Of a stretch of DNA of 64,000 bases, positions 12,201 through 18,714 are shown piece after piece. This stretch comes from Pseudomonas sp. Irchel 3H7 (GTDB lineage Bacteria; Pseudomonadota; Gammaproteobacteria; Pseudomonadales; Pseudomonadaceae). The stretch covers positions 1 through 64,000 of the forward strand of contig NZ_FYEA01000001.1 of assembly GCF_900187605.1 (NCBI RefSeq). The letters run 5' to 3'. The stretch's first letter is position 1. The number at the start of each line of letters is the position of its first letter. A program made the translations under genes and the position numbers. The notes below the pieces were generated by a model that saw only the letters and a program-made list of their open reading frames with translations, did no database searches and had not been told where the DNA came from.

Positions 12201-15200
12201 CATCCACGCCCGTGGCAGCGCGCCCGGCGACATCGAGCACGGCGTGGTCGCCAATCCAGATCGAGCGGTTGTGGGCATTTTTGTCGGCGACTTGCGAGGC
12301 CTCGGCGACATTCATCGAGCCGAACTGCTGCTGGCGAATGTCGATGATGCCGCCCCAGGCATTCAACTCACCGTCGACAGTAATCTGTCCGGCGCCGCGC
12401 ACGTTGATGCTTTGCCCCGGGTCGACACTGATGCGCGAGCCCTGGCCAAGGGTCAACGCATTACGCGCAGGATCGCTCAACGCCACCTCGCTGGAACCGG
12501 CCTGCAAGCTCAGGCTGGCACCCGCGCGTTGCGTCAGTTGCGCCTTGGCCGGATTGTCCTGATAGAGCGTCGGCGTCCACAGCTCCAGCGCCTGTTGCGG
12601 GGCGACACCGCTGGCCTGACTGGCTGCCGCGTCAGCAAACCGGTAAACCGGCATCAGCACGTCGATCAGCGTGTTGTCCGCAACGTCGAGGCGGTTGAGC
12701 CCGATCAGGTTGTAGGCTGAAAAGCCTTTGTCGAACAGATCCGCTTGCAGCTGCAAGGTATTGTCGGCGAGGGCTTTGTCGGGCTGGCCGATCAACACGT
12801 TGCCGGCCTGAATCAACAGGCTGCCGCCGCCCGTCACACCATAGCCACGCAACTGGCCAGCGAGGCGCAGATGACTGTCACCCGGCGCTGACAACGCACT
12901 GGACTCCAGCGTCATGTCGCCGCCCTTGCCCCCCCGAGTCTTGCCGTTGGCCAGGAGCGCGCCGCCGGAGGACACGTCGAGCAGGCTGCCGGTGCCGATT
13001 TCGATGTCGCCGCTGCTGCGGATCGAAATGACGCCACCGTCCAGATACGCAAGACTGCTCGCGTCATCCGGGTCAGTGCGCAAGTTGCTCCACAGCCCCC
13101 GGGTGTCCAGTTGCACCTTTTCCGCCACGCGAACAGCCGTGGTCGTGCCCGCAGGCGCAACGATGCGGGTATCGGTGACACGGTCGGTATTGAGCTGATT
13201 GAGCACGTTGCCCACATGCAGGCTGCCGCCCCGCGCAATCAGGTCGGCGTTGACCTGCACCTGCGGCGCGTAGAGGGTGATATCGCCACCGTTGCCGACC
13301 GTCACGGCGCCGTCCACATCGATGCGCTCTTTGGCGGCGACTTTCAGTGCGCCCAGTTGCCAGTCACTCAGTTGTGCAGCATCGAGAAACAGCTTGCCAT
13401 TGCGCGCCTCGGACACCACGCCGGTCAGGCCCACGTCATTGTCGCCGAGCGGACGCTCAATGCCGATCTGCACCTGATCGAGCAACGGATTGAGGCCATA
13501 GAGCACGCCACCCGCCGCCGCGACGTAGGCGGCATCGTAACCACCGACGATCAACTGCCCGCGCCGCGCGAGTGCGGTCTGACGCTGCGCGTAGCCGTCG
13601 AGCACGGCACGCGGCGCCTGAGTCTGGCGCTCGCCCTGATAAACCTCCCCCAGCAGTTGCCCGTCGAGCCGCGCGTTACGGGTGCCGATCACCAATTGCC
13701 CGGCATCGCGACCCACGGTGTAGCCAGCCTCCAGGCGCTTGGTCGGTGCGATCAGCGGGTTGTAGTAATAGCTCGTCTGACCCCAGCGTTCGCTGCTGTC
13801 TTCATAACCGTTGTACAGACCGCTGTAGAGCAGATCGCCGGGTGCCTTGGACAATTCGTAGAGATGTCCATCGGCACCGCGCAACCAACTCTGGCGAATC
13901 TCGCCACTTTGCACATCGAGCGTGCCGCCAGACAGGTTGATCAACGAGCCCTTCTCGGTCACCACGTCATTGCCGGCGAAATTTACCGTCCCGCCCTGGG
14001 CCATCCATTCACCGATGCTGTGCCCTTGGGTGCCAAGGTAACCACCGACTTCGAGCAACCCCCCTGCCGTGTACCAGCGATCCGTGGCGTAACCGTTGGT
14101 GCCGGCGGGCACGTAGACCAGCTCACGCACGTCAACCCAGACGTCGTTGCTGTTCAGCGCACCTTTGTCGCGGTTGCCCGATGCGTCGCGCTGTTCGTTG
14201 CCCTGCACATTGATCTTGATGCTGTTGGATTCCATCGCGACTTTCACGCCGATGGCGCCGGAAACGTCGATCAGCGCACCGTTGCGCACCAGGCTGCGAC
14301 GCTGCGCGGCCACCGCGATTTGTCCGCCCGTGGCCAAGGTAATCGAACCGTTCTGGAACTCGACGCTGCCACCACTCTGGATGTCGATGCGCGACTGGTC
14401 ACTGCGAATCGAATTGGTCGGGGTAACGGCGGTCAGTGCGGACTGATGCTGGCTGTCGAGGGCCGTGAGGTCACTGCTGTCGAGCATGATCGCCGTGGCA
14501 CTGCCCTGCCCCAGCGTCACGCTGCCTTGGGTGTCCGTCGCCGGGTTGAGCAGATGAATCGTGCCGCGCGTGGCGACCGATGTGCTGGCGAGTAATACGC
14601 CGTTTTGCACGACCTCATGGCCGGTCAGGGTGATGTCGCCGGTCGCGGCCTGAATCAGACCGTTGTTGCTGACCTTGCCGGCAACGCTGGCGGCTTTGAA
14701 GCCCGGCGTAACTTCGTTGCCGAACGTCGTGGAGAAGCCGTTGCCTTCGGTGCCCGCACCCTTGCGAATGTAAAAGCGATCCCCCGCCCCCAGCACGGTC
14801 TGGCCCTTGGCGGTGTTGATGCTGCCGTCGTTCTGCACTTCGCTGCCCAACAGCAAGGCATAACCGCCGGCGTCGGTGGACTTCGCCGGTCGCGCGGTTT
14901 CAATGGACGCCCCGCGCTCCACCAGCACTTTGCCCGCCGCGTCGGTGAACGTCGGCTGGCTGGCGCTGCTGTCGAAATACAGGCCGCGATCACGGAACTG
15001 GATATCGGTGATGTTGGCGGCGGCTGCCACCAGGTTGCGCACGTTGACCTGACTGGTGCCGCTGAAGACGATGCCGTTGCGGTTGATCAGCATCACCGTG
15101 CCGTCGCCCTTGATCTGCCCCTGAATCTGACTGGCCCGTGCACTCGGATCGTTGACCCGGTTGAGCACCGCCCAATTCGCTTGCTGGGCAAATTCAACGC

Positions 15201-15750
15201 TGGTGTTACGCCCGACGTTGAAGGTTTCCCAGTTGAGAATGGCTTTGTCGGCGGTTTGCTCGATCTTCACCGTGGTCTTGCCGTCGGCCTGAGTCTGTTG
15301 CGGGCCTTTGGCGTTCTGCCAGCCCTGGGTAAGGCTGTTGTCGACCTTCAGCCCCCCCTCGGCCAAACCGTCCGGAACAAACTGCACCGAACCCAATGCT
15401 GTCGCGCGTCCGGCCGCTTGCGCCGCTTGCTGTGCAGCAATCGCGGCGACGGTGTTGTTCAAGGTCTGAATCGACCGCTGCAGCTGTTGGTTGGCCTTCT
15501 GCTGTTGCGCCAGCGGCGGCGTCATCCCCGGCAAACCGCCGGTGCCGGGCCGTGCAGCGCTCGCCTGCTGCGCCGCGCCCTTGGCGGCAAACCATCCCGA
15601 ACTGAAAGCAGTGGCCGCCTCGGCGCTGCCCGCCACCAGACACAAGGCAATCGCCTGCGCCAACGGCTTGAGCAGCCACAGCGCCGGATCGACGACAAGA
15701 CGCTGTTGAGGCTGAACACGGGTACTGCGACGGGATGGGCGAGCGAGCAT
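3238..15750 (-). CDS. pdtA: Filamentous haemagglutinin-like two-partner-secretion exoprotein (PdtA-like)
   Basis: Giant secreted protein of 4170 residues. A long basic signal region ending 'ALCLVAGSAEAATA' precedes a Gln/Ala-rich coiled segment. A TPS (haemagg_act) domain follows at about residues 125-290, with the motifs 'ILNWETFNVG' and 'NRNGIVFSG' (usual form NPNG). The rest is beta-helix sequence of many 'GGxIxL/GGDLxL' repeats, with a DUF3739-like C-terminal region ('LSDVQAPARFYALTGDLVGV') and a Gln/Ala-rich tail. PdtA of P. aeruginosa is a phosphate-starvation-induced TpsA that sits beyond hxc and the lap genes; this gene has the same place. ATG at 15750 was chosen because AAGGAT lies 10 nt upstream; GTG at 15777 is also possible. 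No TpsB transporter gene is adjacent. Long open frames on the other strand are shadows of its GC-rich codons. Confidence 0.85.
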   Translation of the reverse strand: MLARPSRRSTRVQPQQRLVVDPALWLLKPLAQAIALCLVAGSAEAATAFSSGWFAAKGAAQQASAARPGTGGLPGMTPPLAQQQKANQQLQRSIQTLNNTVAAIAAQQAAQAAGRATALGSVQFVPDGLAEGGLKVDNSLTQGWQNAKGPQQTQADGKTTVKIEQTADKAILNWETFNVGRNTSVEFAQQANWAVLNRVNDPSARASQIQGQIKGDGTVMLINRNGIVFSGTSQVNVRNLVAAAANITDIQFRDRGLYFDSSASQPTFTDAAGKVLVERGASIETARPAKSTDAGGYALLLGSEVQNDGSINTAKGQTVLGAGDRFYIRKGAGTEGNGFSTTFGNEVTPGFKAASVAGKVSNNGLIQAATGDITLTGHEVVQNGVLLASTSVATRGTIHLLNPATDTQGSVTLGQGSATAIMLDSSDLTALDSQHQSALTAVTPTNSIRSDQSRIDIQSGGSVEFQNGSITLATGGQIAVAAQRRSLVRNGALIDVSGAIGVKVAMESNSIKINVQGNEQRDASGNRDKGALNSNDVWVDVRELVYVPAGTNGYATDRWYTAGGLLEVGGYLGTQGHSIGEWMAQGGTVNFAGNDVVTEKGSLINLSGGTLDVQSGEIRQSWLRGADGHLYELSKAPGDLLYSGLYNGYEDSSERWGQTSYYYNPLIAPTKRLEAGYTVGRDAGQLVIGTRNARLDGQLLGEVYQGERQTQAPRAVLDGYAQRQTALARRGQLIVGGYDAAYVAAAGGVLYGLNPLLDQVQIGIERPLGDNDVGLTGVVSEARNGKLFLDAAQLSDWQLGALKVAAKERIDVDGAVTVGNGGDITLYAPQVQVNADLIARGGSLHVGNVLNQLNTDRVTDTRIVAPAGTTTAVRVAEKVQLDTRGLWSNLRTDPDDASSLAYLDGGVISIRSSGDIEIGTGSLLDVSSGGALLANGKTRGGKGGDMTLESSALSAPGDSHLRLAGQLRGYGVTGGGSLLIQAGNVLIGQPDKALADNTLQLQADLFDKGFSAYNLIGLNRLDVADNTLIDVLMPVYRFADAAASQASGVAPQQALELWTPTLYQDNPAKAQLTQRAGASLSLQAGSSEVALSDPARNALTLGQGSRISVDPGQSINVRGAGQITVDGELNAWGGIIDIRQQQFGSMNVAEASQVADKNAHNRSIWIGDHAVLDVAGRAATGVDALGRVYGLVGKGGSIIIGGETDAKKATATAADAYVVVRNGARLDASGAQALLDIAGQGPTAVATDGGRISLSSYNGLFIDGDLRAAAGGVGAAGGRLEIALETPSYLRSDASNEVRVPREIIISQQTADALLPADVQPGEAAPALQYGRARLSADQLMAGGFDNLSVLSNGLLSFDGDVNLHMQQSLSLYAGAISLAEGAQDNARIDLSAPYLRLSGTGKYFEAPGNLRPRVMNTPTTRISMGQFNASADQLDLSNSLSFGTAGNIVQLTGADLQVTRRGFDQVSLHSRGDLRFLAPTGYVEKTELWTPGDLNLRAAQIYPASDVTAEVRVGYQSVIPGADPARTLRISSSGAAPAALPYSVFGNLTLAAGRIEQGGVIRAPLGMISLGGETVVNTRELHLLPGSVTSVSAAGLVMPYGGTTDGIDYRYAGKSVQLKGISADTAGVTLTSRYVDVQGGALIDLSGGGDLRGAGFVSGRGGSTDARYNPLVRNANDGTFSLPGLASNPVYAIVPGNQSAYAPMLAEAGAVDPRIGQQITLGAGVPGLAAGTYTLLPSTFALLPGAFRVEVNGQATAGVSNDALQMRNGSWTRSGQMSIANTGLRNSLPSQVILTSADVLRRYSQYNETGFSQFIQSDATRRGVPRALAPMDGKSLNLYLMPGAEQDVALDFNGRALFAPAAGGVVGTATVRGAMDFEILGSGHSRTDGFTGVSLYADSLNGLNAGRLTLGAQPLIDYSGAGNIISFTGYTTSITLREGAMLSAPEVLLRTARSDGGITLEAGSGINTLGRGNAPYDSSSGFIYQPGAAALLMVSNGWTNVLAPAVADGTSGAGDIRIGKCPTTVCTNPTLLYSNGSITAATDKQFELDESVRFGTRHLALAVGAVNAGSAEALSAAGSRVPTGLTLNQSVLDRLLRGDTQLGAPALETLSLTSRDAFNFYGNVSLDTLDAQTGVSKLQNLIFTTPAIYGLGESADVASIRTANLIWNGASQDPGAVITGGAGTGRGTLDIQAQRIEFGYGPNPQASGLEQNNRLALGFANVNLSASERITANHKGSLAVYQEQGAYDPVKGYVYSGGNLNLRTPLLTGEAASINLLKAGNNLTLTGAGTPAAANALGAELTLDARSIALDSRITLASGKLLVKSEGDLTLANGASVDMAGRTLPFNDVSKYSWGGDVALYSSHGNIRQAAGSRIDLSAQNNQAGTLSAVALASDAGMVDLQGQILGTSSGHYDAGGTWVPYKSAGVDIRAQHLNGDASQQFAALNQRLNAGQVFGSRSLQLKQGDLLIGDGLKAGEVNVSVDNGSLTVAGLIDASGERVGNIRLSAQNGLTLAGNAVLDAHGRVLRVDSYGKIIDAPNRATVELNSAAGLLTLGAGARIDLRHGTDAVRGTLPGQSDGLLRGTLELNAPRLGVDDIAIDASGALSIQGARSIGLNATRRYTDATDGVDPAASGRPYQVIDQAYFDRIHADSSAFIDAALANRNLLQNKLAGLNNATYADAFHLRPGVEIASKTADGDLVVQGDVDLSGYRYASLNPHTQKTAVYGSGEAGSLVMRAGGNLDIHGSLNDGFAPPPETVDDAGWKLLPGIQPFGGDLIVPTAGVTLAEGTLFPAGVTLNYDVPLQAATLPAGTLLPTEATLAGPYTLGAGTVLAAAVHDATGQLLYAAGTLLADSVTLPAGSRLGAGIRLNNVTAIGAVRWPKGVPLPGNVEAGTNAIKGVRLSGSLALLRGSLIPSMTDVVLADGTAFIELRPLSGTQQGRNWAVASMLPAGSASWSMRVVAGADLSAADSRAIKPLSSDGHLRLADTHYGLKVTEKPPTLVWGDGNLGGFTPGEPVPDDLKDWCDWAPNSCVPAPRWAWAPDNWLGMPAGSPMSDDDVAAWCGAFPELCVENKPGITVKTRTQMFSVLRTGTGDLDVLAAGDLSMDSPFGVYTAGTQSQHVDPLYNQPRGRLSDNGSVLGSGGSDYEKWVSGNDSLYQAWYPQMGGNLTINAGGSISGDVLGRRGYSQNMDTPEQVPSVAVGNWLWRQGTGSSDVPTAWWINFGSYATQPLPDQSVDTGPFLVGFTGFGTLGGGNISLRAGADAGMLKAMGGSGNSNLYPRGQGLIVAVGSTGRVGSDGTLQLTGGGDMDIRVGGSVNPSLQARAGQNGVGVAQHDLQGALINLRGAAQLTGGALGGINLQYGAAAPVQDVREVRPYDPFTATLGSASGGLVLIPGDSAMSLNTRGDLVLGGAADPGRVRLQNSTPFTTDDGVVHDGGGLSGFSLWTDHTAIDLFSAGGNLTPSTQLGETTGQGPVTARNTSPTDGRFVYPSILRAVAAQGSIYAGPSAVYSQGSGVVPATSYSLLLAPSNAGQLELLAQDSIYAGGYAINQSGASPLAIATPFAPAFNGYGSSTSATPIMTNLNSDGVSADKNVRYPLFAFGPNSYSGLSDVQAPARFYALTGDLVGVRSGETLTFNLSRRTWYEAAAPVSMLAGRDIVASGTFLGQPTIVPNAEMGSPSSESIASTGNLFVHNDPRDISRVSAGRDILYSSFDIAGPGVLDINAGRNILMEDRASITSIGPVVAGDNRLGASVVMQAGVGAQGPDYSRFVAHYLNRQNLANPDRSLSAQPGKVARTYLDELQSWLTLGYGFNGSDEQAQAFYAALPATEQAIFARQVYFAELRAGGLEYNDVDGPRKGSYLRGRNAIATLFPTTDVAGNPIRYDGDITLYGGAGVKTLFGGDIQMLTPGGGQVFGIEGAAPPSTAGIITQGSGNIQLYSQGSILLGQSRIMTTFGGSILGWSAEGDINAGRGSKTTVVYTPPKRVYDTWGNVTLSPSVPSTGAGIATLNPIAEVAPGDIDLIAPLGTIDAGEAGIRVSGNVNIAALTVVNAANISVQGKATGVPVVSAVNTGAITSASSAASSATQAAEDVARQQQAASRQNQASVFTVQVLSFGNEQLAPSRDGASRAPAPGYNPNSPVQVLGAGALDDQAKQQLTEEERGQLTL

Positions 15751-15884
15751 CACTACGAGATCCTTTTGAGTTGCCACACGAGGCCGCAGGTCGGGTGGAC
15801 CCTGCTGTTATGAGGTAGGCGGTTGGCGAAGGCCGCGACCGAACGGATGTCACACAAACTTCATGATTGAGGAGTAGATCGGCC

Positions 15885-15914
15885 AAAAAAAAGCAGCAGC
15901 CCGAAGGCTGCTGC
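15885..15914 (-). terminator. Rho-independent terminator after the DING-family gene
   Basis: On the minus strand GCAGCAGCC-TTCG-GGCTGCTGC (perfect 9-bp stem, TTCG loop) is followed by eight T, 25 nt past the stop codon. It separates this gene from pdtA downstream, which therefore probably has its own promoter within 15751-15884. Confidence 0.95.
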
Positions 15915-15939
15915 GATTGCATTGCGACTGAAGCGAAGC

Positions 15940-17049
15940 TTACAAAGGACGACCGATAGCGTTGCAGACGCTGGCGTTGTTGATGTCCAGGTTGTTGCCC
16001 GAAGAGTTGGTGACGAAGTTGGCGGTCACAGCGGCTTTCCAGTTGGTTGGAACCGGAGTGAAGCTGTGCGCGATGGTGGCAGCGTTGTTGCCCGGGTTGC
16101 TGTAGTGAGTGGTCAGGAAGCTGCGTACATCATTGGCCACGGTTGCATCCTTGTAGCACTGACCGAAGATGAAGTTGGTGTAAGCGACGATCGGGTAGCC
16201 GCTTGCCGGGTTAGGCACAACCGGTACCCACTGCGCCGGGTTGGCAGGCGCGGCTGGCAGAGCGGCCGAACCCAATGCCAGGGAAACGTTGGCAGTGGTT
16301 GGCTGCACGCCGTTGACGCGGGCAACAACAGCGTTGCTCGCAGCGTTCACACCGTCCGGACCGACGTAACCGATCGAACCGTCAACGGCGTTGACCTGGG
16401 TGGCGACGTCAGATGTACCGGCAACACCCACCCAGTTCGCAGGCAGTGCGGAGCCGGCTGGCAGGCGAGCGTTGGTGAAGGTGGAGTTGGTGGCGAACTT
16501 GGTCGGGCAGATCGAGTTCAGGTGGCGAGTGAGGATTTCCGAGGTGCCGCTGGAAACGTTGCGATAAACAACGCGAATCGGCGTGGTGTCGGCAGTACCC
16601 AACAGCGCACCCCAAGTGGTTTTGGCGCCCGAGAAGGCATCACACAGCTGAGTGCTGGTCAGGTTCAGCGCGGTCTGGCCAGACTTTTTGTACGGAATGG
16701 CAACCGAAGTGGCCACCGAAGGCAGTTGGATCAGCGGGCCGTACGAAGCGCCGTAGGTGCTGTTGTAGGTGCTGATTTCCGTAGCGCTGAGGATCGAGTC
16801 GCTACCGGCGAAGTGCACCGAACCGGTGGTGCTGAACAGCGCGGAGTTGTTGGTCAGGAAAGCCGTTTTGCCAGTGCCGCTACCGGTGCCCAGGTAGCTG
16901 AAGTTGGCTGGCAGGATGCTGTTGGCAGAACCTTTGTACAGAGCGGCAGGCAGAGTCGCGCCACCACCGGTAACGTTGGCGGCCATGGCCTGGGCGGAAG
17001 CCAGAGCGGCGACGGTCAGTGAGGCGGCGATCAGAGTGCGCTTGAACAT
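15940..17049 (-). CDS. DING/LapA-family periplasmic or secreted phosphate-binding protein (PstS-like)
   Basis: 369 residues with a clear signal peptide (MFKRTLIAAS...ASAQAMA). The mature protein starts ANVTGGGATLPAALYKGS, which matches the DING protein start (DINGGGATLP...) but with VTGGG in place of INGGG. Further PstS-type motifs are 'YLGTGSGTGKTAFL', 'VHFAGSDSILSATE', 'PSVATSVAIPYKKSG', 'YRNVSSGTSEILTRHL' and the DING-like tail 'NNASVCNAIGRPL'. The family binds phosphate, and some members (LapA/LapB) act as phosphatases exported by Hxc. The gene occupies the lapA/lapB position between hxcS and pdtA, so it is probably an Hxc substrate. The start is set by AAGGAG 9 nt before ATG. Whether it is enzymatic cannot be told. 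Confidence 0.85.
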   Translation of the reverse strand: MFKRTLIAASLTVAALASAQAMAANVTGGGATLPAALYKGSANSILPANFSYLGTGSGTGKTAFLTNNSALFSTTGSVHFAGSDSILSATEISTYNSTYGASYGPLIQLPSVATSVAIPYKKSGQTALNLTSTQLCDAFSGAKTTWGALLGTADTTPIRVVYRNVSSGTSEILTRHLNSICPTKFATNSTFTNARLPAGSALPANWVGVAGTSDVATQVNAVDGSIGYVGPDGVNAASNAVVARVNGVQPTTANVSLALGSAALPAAPANPAQWVPVVPNPASGYPIVAYTNFIFGQCYKDATVANDVRSFLTTHYSNPGNNAATIAHSFTPVPTNWKAAVTANFVTNSSGNNLDINNASVCNAIGRPL

Positions 17050-17376
17050 GAAGAATCTCCTTTTCAACTGGGTTGTGAACACAGGTTTCGGGGTTGCTTG
17101 CATGACACTGGGAGGACTCACCGGGGCCCTCGCTAGCGCTGGCCTTGGTTAAGTCGCACTGAGAAATTCGCAGTTTCCGGTGACAGATAAAGGAAAAAAC
17201 CTCGGGAGCTGTGAGGTGTTTCCGAAGGGATTTTCTCGGGTGTTTGTCGGGTGCTGCGCAGCGTCTGGGGCGGGGGTTTGGCTGAATCGGGCTGGAGGCG
17301 TTGGCGGGTGGTTGCAGATGACAGAAAGGAGAACCCGAGGATGGTTTTTTTGAGGGTCGGGTGATGGTCGAATGCG

Positions 17377-17393
17377 CTGTAAAAGTTTTACAG
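17377..17393. promoter_or_regulatory. Perfect palindrome, possible operator
   Basis: CTGTAAAAGTTTTACAG is an odd-length perfect palindrome in the hxcS-DING gene gap. It resembles a dimeric repressor site. LexA sites are CTG-N10-CAG, whereas this one has N11, so LexA is unlikely. The rest of the 450-bp gap (17050-17502) has no gene. Confidence 0.35.
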
Positions 17394-17415
17394 ATTCTTT
17401 TCCTGAGCTGACCTT

Positions 17416-17480
17416 ATCGCGAGCAGGCTCACTCCTACAGGGGAACGCATTTCAAATGTAGGCCTTCGCCTGCTCGCGAT
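17416..17480. repeat. REP-like inverted pair downstream of hxcS
   Basis: ATCGCGAGCAGGC and its complement GCCTGCTCGCGAT face each other 39 bp apart. This is the common Pseudomonas 'GCGAGCAGGCTCNCTCC' intergenic palindrome. It sits just after the end of the hxc operon and may protect or end the transcript. Confidence 0.75.
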
Positions 17481-17502
17481 GAGGCCCTACGCAACAACAG
17501 CC

Positions 17503-18714
17503 CTATTGGACCAGTTGATTGATCTCAATGATCGGCAACAACACCGCCATCACAATCACCAGCACCACCCCGCCCATCACCACAATCATCAGCGGCTCCA
17601 GCAGTGCGGTCATGCCCATCGCCCTCCGTTCGATATCACGCGACAGGGTTTGCGCCGCACGCTCAAGCATCGGTGGCAGTGAACCGGTTTTCTCGCCGCT
17701 GGCAATCAAATGAATCAGCACCGGTGGAAACACATTCTCCACGCGCAACGCTGCCGCCAGGTTCACGCCCTCACGCACCTTGGCCGTGGCCTCAGTGACG
17801 CTCAAACTCAAGCGATCATTGGACAAGGTCTGCCGCGCCGCCTCGAGTGCGCGCAACAACGGCACCCCGGCGCCGCCGAGAATCGCCAGAGTCGAAGCGA
17901 ATCGCGCGGTGTTCAAGCCCAGAATAAAACGCCCGAACAGCGGCAACTTCAACACCCGATGATGCCAACTCAAACGTGCCGCCGGATTGCGCAGGTACAG
18001 GCGCCAACTCCAGAACGCCCCCGCGATGATCGCCGCACACAACCAGCCCCACGCCCTTATGAAATCACTGGCGTTGAGCATCGCCAAGGTCAGCCCCGGC
18101 AAGTCCTGTCGCGCCTGGGAAAACGCACTGACCACCTGCGGCACCACGTAACTGAGCAGGAAAATCACGATGCCGATCGACACCAGTCCAACCACGCCCG
18201 GATAGATAAACGCGGTGAGAATCTTGCCGCGCAGGTTGTTGCGCTCCTCGATGTAATCGGCCAGCCGCTCCATGACCTGCGCCAGATCGCCGGACTCCTC
18301 GCCAGCCGCAATCAACGCGCGATAGATCTCAGGAAAATCCCGTGGCCGCGCCGCCAGCGACTCAGCCAGACGCATGCCACTGCGCACATCCGCACGCACA
18401 GCGCTGAGGGTGTGGGCGATGTGTTTTTTCTCGGCCTGTTCGACCGTGGCACTCAGCGCTGCTTCCAACGGCAGACTCGCGCCCAACAAGCTCGCCAATT
18501 GCCGCGTGGCCCACGCGAGGTCGTTGTCGGAAAGTTTGGCGCTGAACAATCCACCGCCACCATGCTGGGCAACGTTGCTTTCCTTGTGCACCGACAACGC
18601 GGTCAACCCGCGCCCGCGTAATGTTGTGAAAGCGGCGCTTTGACTCTCCGCCTCAAGGTGCCCGGATTCGATCTTGCCAGTGGCATCAGCAGCTTCAAAA
18701 CGATAGCGATTCAT
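17503..18714 (-). CDS. hxcS: Type II secretion inner-membrane platform protein HxcS (GspF)
   Basis: 403-residue GspF. Two T2SSF domains repeat the 'RxxxxF...GxxxGxxLxxxL' pattern ('WATRQLASLLGASLPLEAAL' and 'RFASTLAILGGAGVPLLRAL'). Three membrane segments are visible: about residues 165-190, 215-235, and the C-terminal 'LMIVVMGGVVLVIVMAVLLPI'. The N-terminal cytoplasmic part begins [18 protein letters not shown], typical of the family. GspF anchors the assembly ATPase and the pseudopilus platform. The ATG overlaps the hxcR stop codon (ATGA), so the two are translationally coupled. It is the last gene of the hxcT-S operon. Confidence 0.93.
   Translation of the reverse strand: MNRYRFEAADATGKIESGHLEAESQSAAFTTLRGRGLTALSVHKESNVAQHGGGGLFSAKLSDNDLAWATRQLASLLGASLPLEAALSATVEQAEKKHIAHTLSAVRADVRSGMRLAESLAARPRDFPEIYRALIAAGEESGDLAQVMERLADYIEERNNLRGKILTAFIYPGVVGLVSIGIVIFLLSYVVPQVVSAFSQARQDLPGLTLAMLNASDFIRAWGWLCAAIIAGAFWSWRLYLRNPAARLSWHHRVLKLPLFGRFILGLNTARFASTLAILGGAGVPLLRALEAARQTLSNDRLSLSVTEATAKVREGVNLAAALRVENVFPPVLIHLIASGEKTGSLPPMLERAAQTLSRDIERRAMGMTALLEPLMIVVMGGVVLVIVMAVLLPIIEINQLVQ

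Noticed and set aside
3106..15813. Long plus-strand open frames opposite pdtA (for example 5398-6426, 8365-10179, 11002-12720)
   Set aside because: They mirror the GC-rich codon pattern of the pdtA strand, have Arg/His-rich low-quality protein, no ribosome-binding sites and no domains.
17170..17195. Pho box before the DING gene
   Set aside because: A single CTGTCAC half-site is present, but the next CTG is 13 bp away and does not match; the 11-bp spacing is not met.
17377..17393. LexA box
   Set aside because: The spacing between CTG and CAG is 11, not 10, and no SOS gene follows.
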